Assembly (NCBI GenBank): GCA_030248295.1
Contig: JASANH010000691.1
Span: forward strand, 1-64,000
Source: Mesodorylaimus sp. YZB2_4
Lineage: Eukaryota; Nematoda; Enoplea; Dorylaimida; Dorylaimidae
Length of the DNA stretch: 64,000 nt
Direction: 5' to 3'
Below the pieces are notes generated by a model. That model was given only the letters and a program-made list of their open reading frames with translations. It made no database searches and was not told the origin of the DNA. Below, one piece after another: positions 55,345-64,000 of this stretch. Position 1 is the stretch's first letter. Every line of letters begins with the position of its first letter. The translations under genes were made by a program, and so were the position numbers.

Positions 55345-57939
55345 TTCCTTTTTCAGAAATTTTTTCGCTTAGATTCGGCGTGCTCATCTTCCGTCATTCG
55401 CTCTCTTTCCTCGGGCCTCATACGTCGAGCACGGCCTGGTCTTTCAAGCAGTGCATCTCGGCCATGTGTCTGGCGCGATGGGCAGCACCTTTTAAGACGG
55501 CCGTGCACTGTCTTCCTGTCGGCGGATCAATGTAACTAAAAAGATAAAGAAGCATTAGGCTCATTAGCATATGTGCCGCCTGGTCCCAGACATAGTATCA
55601 GACACTATGCAACATTTCGGTATTTTTCAGCACTAAAGCACTTATAGTCGTGCCAGTAGTCGTGTCAGTCAGTACCTGGAGAATCTCGCCCATGAGGCAT
55701 CTCCCACAGCCTTTTTCCTTCTCCCCAAAATGTCAGAGGCTTACTATGCCTAATATGTCCTGAACCGACAATTAACCATGTCCCTCGCCTAATCTTTAGG
55801 GCATATGCTCTCTGGACTTCAGGCAACAGTATGGTTAAGGCAACAAATGTTCCCAGACCCAGAGTTTAGCCATATTCGATCCTTGAGCGCCTGACTGCGA
55901 GGATACGACTAGTCTCGATGGCGCTGAATTGATAGACTCCCTCATAGAGACCACCCAGCCGAAACTAGGCAGCATTAAACTATCATCCTACAACCTAATC
56001 ACCTTATCACCCTTGTTAGCTCAGCCATACGCTCACAGGCCAACACTGCCTCATCGTAGACCCCTTCTATCGTATCACGAATAAAATACTCTCTCGCAAA
56101 CTCAGGGGCGAATTTCGAGACATTTTTCACGTAGCGGAATGAAGCAAAATCAGAAGGTGACTTCACTAGCTCGATGATGAAGGCACGTCTGACTGACAAA
56201 GTGGCATCTGTCTGATCCCTTAGTTTTTTCCCGCCAACAGGTTGGGTGTTTTCACCCCCCCCCCCCCCTCCCAGGGGGTGACTTTTCTGAGAGCATAGCT
56301 GCGACTAGATGGGTGACTTTGTGTGTCTGTGTTTTCGTAAGACATGCCTGCGACTAGACGGCTGACTCTCTTCTGCATGCCGAAAAAGGGCAGTGCGTTA
56401 TAGAAGGATATCTTATAAACATTTTCATATTGATGAAATTGTCAGCAACCAAAATGCATATGAAAGGCACAAGGCATACACCATTATACTTGAGAAAGAT
56501 TCAAAACAGATTCGGCTCTACACAAAAGGCCTTATTAGGATGCAACACAACTTCTTCCAATAATATAGTAGCTGAGCATACTTATGCTTAGTCAGTCTTG
56601 CTACTCCCCGTCTGATCAAATCCAAGTCAATAATATGTGATGCTTCATCTTGTGGACATGCCTTGGACCCAGCTTGCTGATCCTTGCCTGACTTTTTCTT
56701 GATCGATTGATCTTTGTTCACTTTTTTTTTGATCAGTTGCTGCTTGCTCGCTTGATTCGACCATTGTCCACTCGAGGGCGAAATACTTGACGCAAGCCAG
56801 TGGCCACAGTCTGATGCTTTGAATTTTGACCAATCAGCACAGCGTCGGCTTTCGGGGTCCATTTGTCCATTGATTCTGGTTTTTTGTTGGAGCAACGTTC
56901 CTTTGGAAGGACCTTGACTTATTTCGGAGGCAGACGATGCGTCATAGAAAGAGGCATTTCACGGTAACCGTTTCTAGAGAAGTGACCATTCACAGTTTTA
57001 GTATCCTTTTTATCTATATGCCTTGGGGGTGATCTGAATGGGTGACTTGGCGGGTGAAGTTAGAGATAGGTGTTTTATGACTGACATGATGGGTGACCTT
57101 AAGAGGGGTTTTTTTAAGGATGGTCTCGCATGCTCAGGTGACTGGATGACTCCTGCTCTCAGGAATCTTTGAATAGGGTGCCAATTTTTCACACGCATCA
57201 TTGTAGTCTTTGCATTACCTGCAAGAATGTCGGTTCAAGATGCTCTGTCTTTTTATGTTCGACTGATGCGATTCTCCCAAAGAATCAAAATCACTTTGAC
57301 TCCTTATTCGCTGCTGCCTTGGAAATCCTTTCAATTATCGCAAGCTCAACTTCATGCTATGGCCACAGATGGAGGAAACGAATGGTCAGTGCTGGCCAGG
57401 CTCATACCCAGTCACCTGTATTCTTTCGGCTTGCGCCCTACTCTTATATTCTGATGACTCTCTATCTTCGGCCCCACCTATGAACTCGGTCCCTAACCTT
57501 GGTTTTTCTTTTTCAGCAGGTGTCCGGAGCGGTTGAGCCTGCCTAGCCTCTGGCCCCACAGTAAACTTTGGTCTTGAACTCAATTTGTTTCTTTTAGCAG
57601 GGCCAGGGCTAAAAAGACCCTTCATGGGGTCTTATCGTTAGCGCTTCAGCCGCTATTTAACATTGTGTACCAGTACATCGCTTGCCAACAGTTGTACAGC
57701 TCGGTTATCAGCGCGTGGTTGTCCATTTGGATTAAGTACCACCTCACACCGCCTTTACATGTGTACTTGTGATAATGGCATCGAGAAGTCGGTGCAGCAT
57801 GGTTTAACAAGGGAAACGTGAGGCACATTGACGTGGAGAGGGTGTAACCAGTACCCTATGGAGTAGGCATGGTATATAATGCAATCTGATCCATATATGG
57901 TATGTCGTACAACTATTTATTTTCTACTATTTACGTTCA
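55345..57939. other. Unassigned DNA with small duplications
   Basis: A ~60-bp imperfect tandem near 56,295-56,385 (GCGACTAGATGGGTGACT against GCGACTAGACGGCTGACT) and the same GGGTGAC words near 57,040-57,105. A diverged ~80-bp duplication lies at 57,460-57,615 (GGCCCCAC..CTTTTTCAGCAG against CTTTTAGCAG). The minus-strand frame at 55,999-56,199 reads protein-like (RRAFIIELVKSPSDFASF) but is unrecognised. A 14-C tract is at 56,255-56,268. Confidence 0.35.
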
Positions 57940-57959
57940 TGGTCTAGGTTCTGAACTAA

Positions 57960-58590
57960 AACGGATGTAGGTGTTCACATAGCTTGAACAAGAGAAATTC
58001 GATTTGAGTCTTTTACAGGAGACGCACAGTACCCAGGGGTAGGAAGCAGCGCGACAACAACAGTGGGGGTTTTCGAAGAGCATCTTTTTTTCGCATTAAA
58101 CCAATAATGCGTGTGGGGTAGCAGTGGTTTTACGCCAGGGCGTTGACTCTTTGGTTGGCAGTGTATGGCGTGATGGCGAGTGTCGCGCTCTGATGATGGA
58201 GGTTCACTCGAAAGAGCTACACGTGGTGCTGGTAGCCCTGTACAGCCCGACGCTTGTCAGCGAGCAACTCAACTTTTATCAGCGCATTCGTGATGCTCTG
58301 ACGCTGTTCAACCCACCGCAGTTGCCGGTTATCGTGGGAAGGGATTTAAACGTCATATGTAATTTGGACTTGGATAAGTCATGTGAAAGGTGCTTGCCAC
58401 GCGGAGGTGTGGTGCGCGAGATACGGAACATCGAGCTCGAGTGGACTCTAGTGGGTTGCTGGAGGAAGCTTAACCCGCTAACTCAGCAGTTTACATGGCA
58501 GCAGCCACACCCGTTAGTAAAGCGCCTAGACTATGGGCTGGTCCTAGCTGATTTGATGTCTCAAGTCAATCATTGTACGATACGATGAGC
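57960..58590 (+). pseudogene. LINE endonuclease domain
   Basis: LLQETHSTQG near 58,013, then a frame open 58,124-58,588. It has YQRIRDALTLFNPPQLPVIV, GRDLNVI (where GDLN or GDMN is expected), FTWQQPHPLVKRLDYGLV. It is the same arrangement as in 13,719-14,330. The Arg in GRDLN probably disrupts the Asp-Asn catalytic pair spacing. Frame breaks precede 58,124. Confidence 0.75.
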
Positions 58591-58649
58591 ATGCTTTACT
58601 GATCACAAATCCGTAGTGTGCCAGCTGAAAGGCCCAAACTTTCGGTCGC

Positions 58650-59856
58650 AGGGGCTAACAAAGTCGCGTCGAATTCCTGTATATCCTTGATCCATAACTC
58701 GCTGAACTTTTCTGGGTTGTATCAGTTGTCTCTGTTTCTTCCAGACGAGTGACTTGCCAGTATTTCCTATCTTCTCCAATATTTGCGTCAACAGATTTTC
58801 CATGTGATTCTGGATTTCTCCAGTTTAACTGCTTCATTCAGCTGTTCAGGTGACACATTTTGTTCAGTTGGGTCTGCATCAGATGGTGAAACGTAATAAC
58901 ACACTGGTGGGCTTTCTCCCCGATAAACGACCAGGTCTCGACACTGCGCAACGACTTGTGAGCCAATGTCCACCATTATTGCTTCCATAACTGATGCTGC
59001 TGCACATTGAGATTTAGTATCCTCAACAAAAGACGCTCGAGCTCCAGCACCATGCTGCTGAATGCCAAGTTGAGGCAACTGCTTTTTAACGATGTAATGG
59101 CTTTCCGTGCAGTAGTTATCTTCTTGAAGGGTTTCTGCCTAATTTCCAACGCGAAATAAAAATGGGGCGTGATCCTCATCAATCTTTGGATCTAGACATC
59201 TATTGGCACTTGTTCCTGACAGAAGTTAGGACATTGCTGGATCTCCTGCTGGAGAAGGCTTGTGCAAATTCGTATGAAAAGGTCGCATTTAGAAAAGACT
59301 GGCCGGTATGAGGAAACCATCATGTCCACATTGTGCTCATTAATGATGGACTCTAGCTATGAAGTCAACAATTACCGTCCAGATGTCACAGCCCGATGTG
59401 ATACAGGATCACGCCATTCCAATTCCAGTTTTACAATCCCCTTGTCAGCCTGGATTTTGGCGGAGCAGTTGAAATTTTGCTGCGGCGTTGGAAGTATATC
59501 CCAGACTCGTCAAATGCCATATCCGGTATCAATGTTTGCGAAGGTGAGCCAATGACAAAGTAACGATTATCGTCATCAAATTTGCGGCGGTAAAAATCAG
59601 CAGAGAAAATAAGCGCAGGTCCTTCGAGTGCTGGGTGGCCTTCATTATGTTATTCACAATATATGGTTCAAATTGTGAGGCTTTTCCCCCACCATTGCGA
59701 CCAACCGCCAGAATTTGCGACTCAATTAATGATTTTGTCGAACTCGTGTTGCCCCACATCGTCTGTGTTGACTTCGTTAATAACCACTGCATCGTATGCT
59801 GTTGAAATTACCACAAGTCCAATCACTATCAGATAAGCAAATACTGCTGTAGCCAT
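58650..59856 (-). pseudogene. Secreted protein relic, possibly lamin-tail-domain-like
   Basis: On the minus strand an ATG at 59,854-59,856 opens with a signal peptide (AYLIVIGLVVISTA) followed by VVINEVNTDDVGQHEF, close to the INEVNxDNxGxxxxEF opening of LTD-type domains, and then a stop. Later frames give DDDNRYFVIGS and GIQQHGAGARASFVED, which fit the YFVIG and IQxGxDAVALY blocks in order. RDLVVYRGESPP lies further on. Frame changes between blocks may be introns or lesions. The whole unit lies between LINE fragments. Family assignment is tentative. Confidence 0.35.
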
Positions 59857-59951
59857 GATGTTTATGATTTGAAAGCCCCCTAAAAGCACGGGTAAAGAAG
59901 CGAGACTAACTTAGTAAGCAGCTTTCAAGGAGCCAAGCTGAAGCCACCAAG

Positions 59952-60042
59952 GCGCAGCAAAAGCGAAAACTCCCTGAACGAATGATACCGATTGCGCAGC
60001 GGAGGCGGAAACACGTTGAGCGAATGATACCAGATGCGCAGC
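59952..60042. repeat. 42-bp tandem repeat, 2.2 units
   Basis: Units start GCGCAGC at 59,952, 59,994 and 60,036; each contains GAACGAATGATACC or GAGCGAATGATACC. Confidence 0.8.
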
Positions 60043-60229
60043 AGAGCTGGCTAAACCTGGAAAAGACTGCACAAAATTTGCTTGTGCGTGCAGAATGAAG
60101 ATGAATAAAAAATTTTTTTGGCGCGACTGCGCATCCTCCCCATTTTTCAAAATTTTCAAAAATTTTTGAGGTCAGCCTATGATGATTATAGGGTGTTATA
60201 GAATGGCGGCATGTATGACTGCAGTCCCT

Positions 60230-61370
60230 TGCTCGGTAATCGACTCCCGATATCATCCTACATGGTGGTTGCATGGCTGGAACGGGAAACATTGTTGGAG
60301 GACGACGCACGCCGCGCAATCACCCCTGTATAGCCAGTAGAAAAAGCGCAGACTAAAAGTTGGCTAGCCCGGGTTAGCGAGCACGACCCTCGGCGTCGAA
60401 TATCGACCGTTAAGTGACGTCGCTGGTGACGCCCCCGACCAGCACATTCAACACTGGTAGCTCCGTAAATTGTTTGAGTGGTACTGGGGCTTCTAGGATG
60501 TAATACGGGAGCCATATATGCAATCTGTACTAGGGAGGCTGGAGGCAGGTGAACTATCGCCCTCGCAGAAGCAAGGCGTGATCTTGCTACTACCAAAGCA
60601 AGAAAAAGACCCAGTCGAATGACATAGCTGAAGGGCCATCACGTTGCTAAATTGCGACTATGAAATTCTGGCCAAAGCCCCAGCAGCTCGAGTAAAAGCA
60701 CACTTTGTACCTCAGAGAGAACAGTGAAGTTATCAACAATGGCCATTTTTTGGGTCGCATACAATTAGGCAAAGGCATCCGTCAAGGATGCCCCTTGTCG
60801 CATTTCAGTTCATTATTGCGATCGACTTTCTGGCCACAGCATTGGAGTCCCATCCGAATATGCATGGCGTAAGTGTGCTAGGGACAAAATACCTGCCCGG
60901 TCAGGTTGCGGATAATACGGATTGGTTATTGCTGGATAAGGACCCGGCTGAGGCTGCATTGGAAGTTCTCAGAGAGTTTGGATCGCCTCAGGCTTAAAGC
61001 TCGAAGTTTACAAAACAGAATGCTTGGTATTAGGCTCCCGTCGGGATGAAGTTTTAGTCCCCGATGGCATAAAAAAGGTTGAATAAATAAGAATTCTTGA
61101 GGTGACCTTTGCATATAAAAAGGCCGCAATCAGTGACTGCAACTTTGGAAGGGAACTCGGCCAAGTTGGGCAGCAGGCGGTTAACTATGTTTGGCAAAAC
61201 GCTAGTCTGAAACCAACTGCTGGGATCGTTGCTAGTGTTGTAATTAATGAACGTTATTGCTCCATCGGGTGACGCTTTCTCTGGAGTGGCAAACCACCTA
61301 AAATCAGCTTTGCAGTCCAATCGCAGCCATTACATTTAGGTGGCATCGGGGCGCCAGACAGTTAGACTAC
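60230..61370 (+). pseudogene. LINE reverse transcriptase, inactive
   Basis: LEDDARRAIT near 60,300 matches the linker of the 13.7-kb LINE. RT blocks follow: RLEAGELSPSQKQG and LLLPKQEKDP near 60,540-60,620, LLNCDYEILAKA near 60,650, LGKGIRQGCPL near 60,770, FIIAIDFLATALE near 60,815. The catalytic block reads VADNTDWLL instead of FADDTDLFL, so the second catalytic Asp is lost. FLWSGKPPKISFA near 61,280 is the usual post-RT block. The segment between motifs 0 and A is shortened, as in the 13.7-kb copy. Confidence 0.75.
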
Positions 61371-61639
61371 TATAGTTAGCCTGTTTGGAGCAGTGGGAAA
61401 AACGATCAAATGTTGTTTTAAAGGATTTTAGGATTACATGTGAATAACTAAAGCAGAAAATTCAGGTGCGTAAAATAAGGTGTCTCCATCGAAATATTTT
61501 AACGCGGTCACCTTTTCACTAAAGTCACCACATGTTAAGAGGAATTGTGCGAAGTTTTTATCTCAAGGAGCTTCCACTGCTTATAAGAAATTCGGGTCAA
61601 CCCGACCCAACTTGACCTGATCCGGTGTTAAGTTACAGG

Positions 61640-62460
61640 AAAACCCTCTCGCACGGGTGGTGGCTTGGTTCAATGACTGTGGCCGGCCTCATCCCTGGCG
61701 GGACCTGTATGACTTGTCGCAGAATCGGCTAACACACTTGCGGTATAGTCAGATCATGTCAGCGGTCCAGGCGGCTTGGAAGAGGATGATGCCGGCAATG
61801 ATTCCACTCCAACCTGTGATCAGCATGGTGTCAGCCCAAGGTGGTAAGCGGCGCGAAAAAAACGTTTTGCTGCTCCTCGTCATGGCGTGGCCGGAGGCCA
61901 AGCGCGCTCGCGTGTTCTCCGAGTAACAGTTGCAGAGTGGCCTTGGGAAGTGATCTGGCGGCTGCCCTCAGATTTGAAAGTGCCGAGTAAGCTGCGGGTT
62001 TTTCACTTTAAAGCCCTTCACCGCATTCTTGCTGCTCCCTCCAAGCTCCGACTAAGGGGCCTTCGGAATGACAGTGAGTGCTACATGCGGTGCCGCAGAC
62101 GATACTATTGACCACACGCTGGCATCGCGGGGGGCATGGACCAGTATACTAAGGTGGTTCGAAAAAACGAACAAGTCGAGTTGAAGTGGACGGTTGATCA
62201 CATCTTGTTCGGGTTTGTGGCATTCGGTATCACCCCCCCCCTTGTAGATGTGCGCAAACATTTGAGCACAATTGTATTGTTAGCGAAACATTATATCTAC
62301 AGTCAACGGAGTACGCAGTCCTAAAGATCAAGATAGATTCAACGCTGTGCTGAAGCGGTACCCGTTTCATTAGTGGCATGTCTCTCAGACTTTGGGTAAT
62401 GCCAAAAAATTTGAAAAATTGTGACAAAGCCATCTCTATAAGGCTCCTCCTTCCCACTTT
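61640..62460 (+). pseudogene. LINE C-terminal (zf-RVT-like) region
   Basis: WEVIWRLPSDLKVPSKLRVF and FKALHRILAAPSKLRLRG, the standard block before the C-terminal zinc knuckle of L1/Tx1-type LINEs. Weaker continuation lies in shifted frames to about 62,450 (NAVLKRYPFH). The preceding interval 61,375-61,640 is poorly conserved and includes a CCCGACCCAACTTGACCTG repeat word. Confidence 0.65.
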
Positions 62461-62568
62461 CCGATAATACTAATGAACAGTAACAAAAAAAGAATCGACA
62501 ATTATTGCTAGTCGGTCACGTGCGAGACTTGAGTATGACTAATCTCAAACGATTGGGCGACAAAATAT

Positions 62569-62635
62569 TTCACAACGTGGTCAGCTTGACCACGTTGTGA
62601 ATAGCGTGGTCAGCGTCACAACGTGGTCAGCGTGG
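62569..62635. repeat. Perfect 15-bp-stem hairpin plus tandem of its half
   Basis: TTCACAACGTGGTCA and TGACCACGTTGTGAA flank a 3-nt loop (62,569-62,601). The phrases GCGTGGTCAGC and CACAACGTGGTCAGCGTGG follow, repeating the left half. Confidence 0.85.
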
Positions 62636-62639
62636 ATAG

Positions 62640-62924
62640 CCATGTTTTTTGCCTATGTCGTACACATGGCCTTTTCACTGATTTTTCACTTCTCAACTTT
62701 TCAGTGATCATGCGTTCTCAGCGCAGCCATGTCATACGACGAGTCGAGAAGTTTGTCCTCGAACAGTTAAAAGATTTTCGCGCCCACCTGATCCCAGTCT
62801 CACTGACAATACTCGAGAAACATTCAATGAAGCCTCGGAAAGTTTAATTGAGCAATGCCTAAAGCAATAAATTAGAAGTAACATCGCTGACTGGGTATCC
62901 AAGGTAGTGAAGACCACCCAGAAA
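62640..62924 (+). other. Interval with a short basic reading frame
   Basis: A 46-codon frame from ATG at 62,710 (RSQRSHVIRRVEKFVLEQL) ends at about 62,847. It could be a small exon or chance. Confidence 0.2.
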
Positions 62925-63230
62925 AATTTTATAAAGGGGGACCCTTTCTCATTTTTTTGACCCCTTGTCCCGTCCGGCAAAGGGACCTTTGCTGTTTTTT
63001 ACCCCCCTCCCCCACTAATTTTAACAGAAGAAAATTTTTTTACATGGCGAAGACCCCCTCATGTACCGCCCGGCAAGGGTGTGCAGGTACCTTTACTGCT
63101 TTTACCCCCCAGCCCCCTTACTTTTTTGTCAGAAAAAAATTTTTATAAGGCGAAGACCCCTGCCCCGCCCAGCAAGGATAGTCAAATACCTTTGCTATTT
63201 TCGACCCCCACCCGAAAATAAAAATTTCAC
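62925..63230 (+). repeat. ~105-bp minisatellite, about three units
   Basis: Each unit has GGCGAAGACCCC or its relic, CCCGCCCGGCAAGG, TACCTTTxCTG, a C-rich block and an A/T-rich end (AGAAAAAAATTTTT). Later units start near 63,045 and 63,150. The + strand frames across it are artefacts of the repeat. Confidence 0.75.
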
Positions 63231-63403
63231 TCTTTCATTGTAAAAAAGACCCAATGTTATGCCTCGAAAGGCGAAAACTAATTTTTAATTTTCGCTAGAA
63301 ACTTGAATAATAAAGTGCACGGAACTATTATCATTCGACCCCGGATTACAAATAAGTTGCTTTACGACATGTACTGCAGGTCATTAAGATATTCTTTTTT
63401 CTA

Positions 63404-64000
63404 TCACGACATCATCATCAGCCTCTCCGTGGACAGGCCCGACACCAGCGAAAACGTCCTGCGCTCCCTCATTGCCCTCAGCTGGTTTTTTCGGTCTCTT
63501 GCGCCCACCCCGCCTGACCTCCCATGGTCAGTTCTCTTTCCTCCTTTGTTCACCCACGCTTGCGCATACAGAACCGCTGAAAACTGCTCCAAGTTTGGAC
63601 CATTTATCCGAATACGCATAAGATGCTCCAAGTTTCCAGACGACCGCGGCGGCCGGCTGGTTCTGATGTCTTCCATGACTGAGAAGCCACGTTCCGCTTC
63701 CGCACTGCCAATAGGAAGAACTAACGCCTCTTTCATCAGTCTCTTCAATTCCAAGGGCCGCCTGAATTGTTCCCATGCTGGATTAAGGTGATGCTTCCAG
63801 AATATGACAGGACTGCTTCCTTTGTACTTGCAAAACTGTGTGTCCTTTTAAAAAAGCAGTGACAAGGTTCTCCCATTGTGTGCTCACCATTGCAAGGTCT
63901 ACGTTCATCAGTAACCCGCGCGCCAACGATTGAATCGACGCCTTGCCGTATAGACGCAGTTCTCCCTCGTCGCTGGGCCGTTTCGCTGGATCGAAAATGT
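63404..64000 (-). pseudogene. hAT-family transposase C-terminal region, second family, runs off the window
   Basis: The minus-strand frame 63,404-63,754 carries EALVLPIGSAEAERGFSVME, IRTSRPPRSSGNLEHLM and RIRINGPNLEQF, the hAT dimerisation domain in the form LPISSASAERGFSVM..LxHLMRIRINGP. After a frame change near 63,770 the upstream part, from the window end, reads KRPSDEGELRLYGKASIQSL, the FDPxxxP..YG block that precedes it in this hAT family. It is distinct from the hAT copies at 1-9.1 kb. The N-terminal part lies outside the window, so completeness cannot be judged. Confidence 0.72.

Larger units (their letters stand above)
57940..62460 (+). mobile_element. L1/Tx1-like LINE, interrupted and decayed
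   Basis: Three collinear blocks of one ORF2: endonuclease 57,960-58,590, linker end and reverse transcriptase about 60,230-61,370, and post-RT/zinc-knuckle region about 61,640-62,450. The gap 58,600-60,230 holds unrelated DNA. Endonuclease motifs are close to those of the LINE at 13.7-15.5 kb, so the two are the same or sister families. Confidence 0.78.

Overview
The window reads as repeat-rich nuclear DNA of an invertebrate animal. The evidence is BEL/Pao and L1/Tx1 retroelements, several cut-and-paste DNA transposons, a kringle domain (essentially an animal module), and very small GT..AG introns of about 37-105 nt beside introns of several kb. There are no bacterial-style operons, rRNA or CRISPR. 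The phylum cannot be fixed from this sequence.

The main host gene is on the + strand, about 23.6-34.06 kb. It is a multi-exon leishmanolysin/invadolysin-type zinc metalloprotease (family M8). The exons of the catalytic domain carry HEXXH, the third zinc His and the Met-turn. They are followed by a Cys-rich exon, then two small exons that together encode a complete six-cysteine kringle domain, then the usual M8 tail ending in a hydrophobic segment. The kringle pair is bounded by phase-1 introns on both sides and could be skipped without loss of frame. I regard this protease-kringle fusion as the most interesting finding. The copy has one apparent 1-nt frameshift near 25,548.

Layout. 1-9.1 kb: three related hAT transposons, two of them head to head as a large imperfect palindrome. 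One of these is split by a 2.18-kb element with inverted termini and a TTAA (or TA) target duplication. 9.4-11.5 kb: AT-rich CTTGATT repeats and a pyrimidine-rich stretch. 11.5-15.5 kb: two broken LINEs (CR1/Jockey-like, then L1/Tx1-like). 16.2-17.4 kb: a pogo-like transposase relic. 17.4-22.9 kb: a nearly full-length but decayed L1-like LINE on the minus strand, abutting a 182-bp tandem repeat and degenerate TTAGGC units. 23.1-34.1 kb: the M8-kringle gene, with introns full of repeats and one FLYWCH-like reading frame on the other strand. 34.7-38.5 kb: a BEL/Pao relic whose centre is occupied by a CACTA (Tnp2) fragment, then a hAT-like MITE. 38.8-51.9 kb: mostly inverted-repeat elements and unassigned DNA. 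51.9-55.4 kb: an LTR-element relic with gag-like exons, an envelope-like glycoprotein relic and an integrase tail in an unusual order. 57.9-62.5 kb: a second L1/Tx1-like LINE interrupted by a secreted-protein relic. 62.9-64 kb: a minisatellite and a hAT transposase that runs off the window.

Almost all recognisable coding sequence other than the M8 gene belongs to mobile elements carrying frameshifts, stops or deletions. The small introns inferred in the hAT, the gag-like gene and the M8 gene are mutually consistent and explain several apparent frame changes without invoking mutation.
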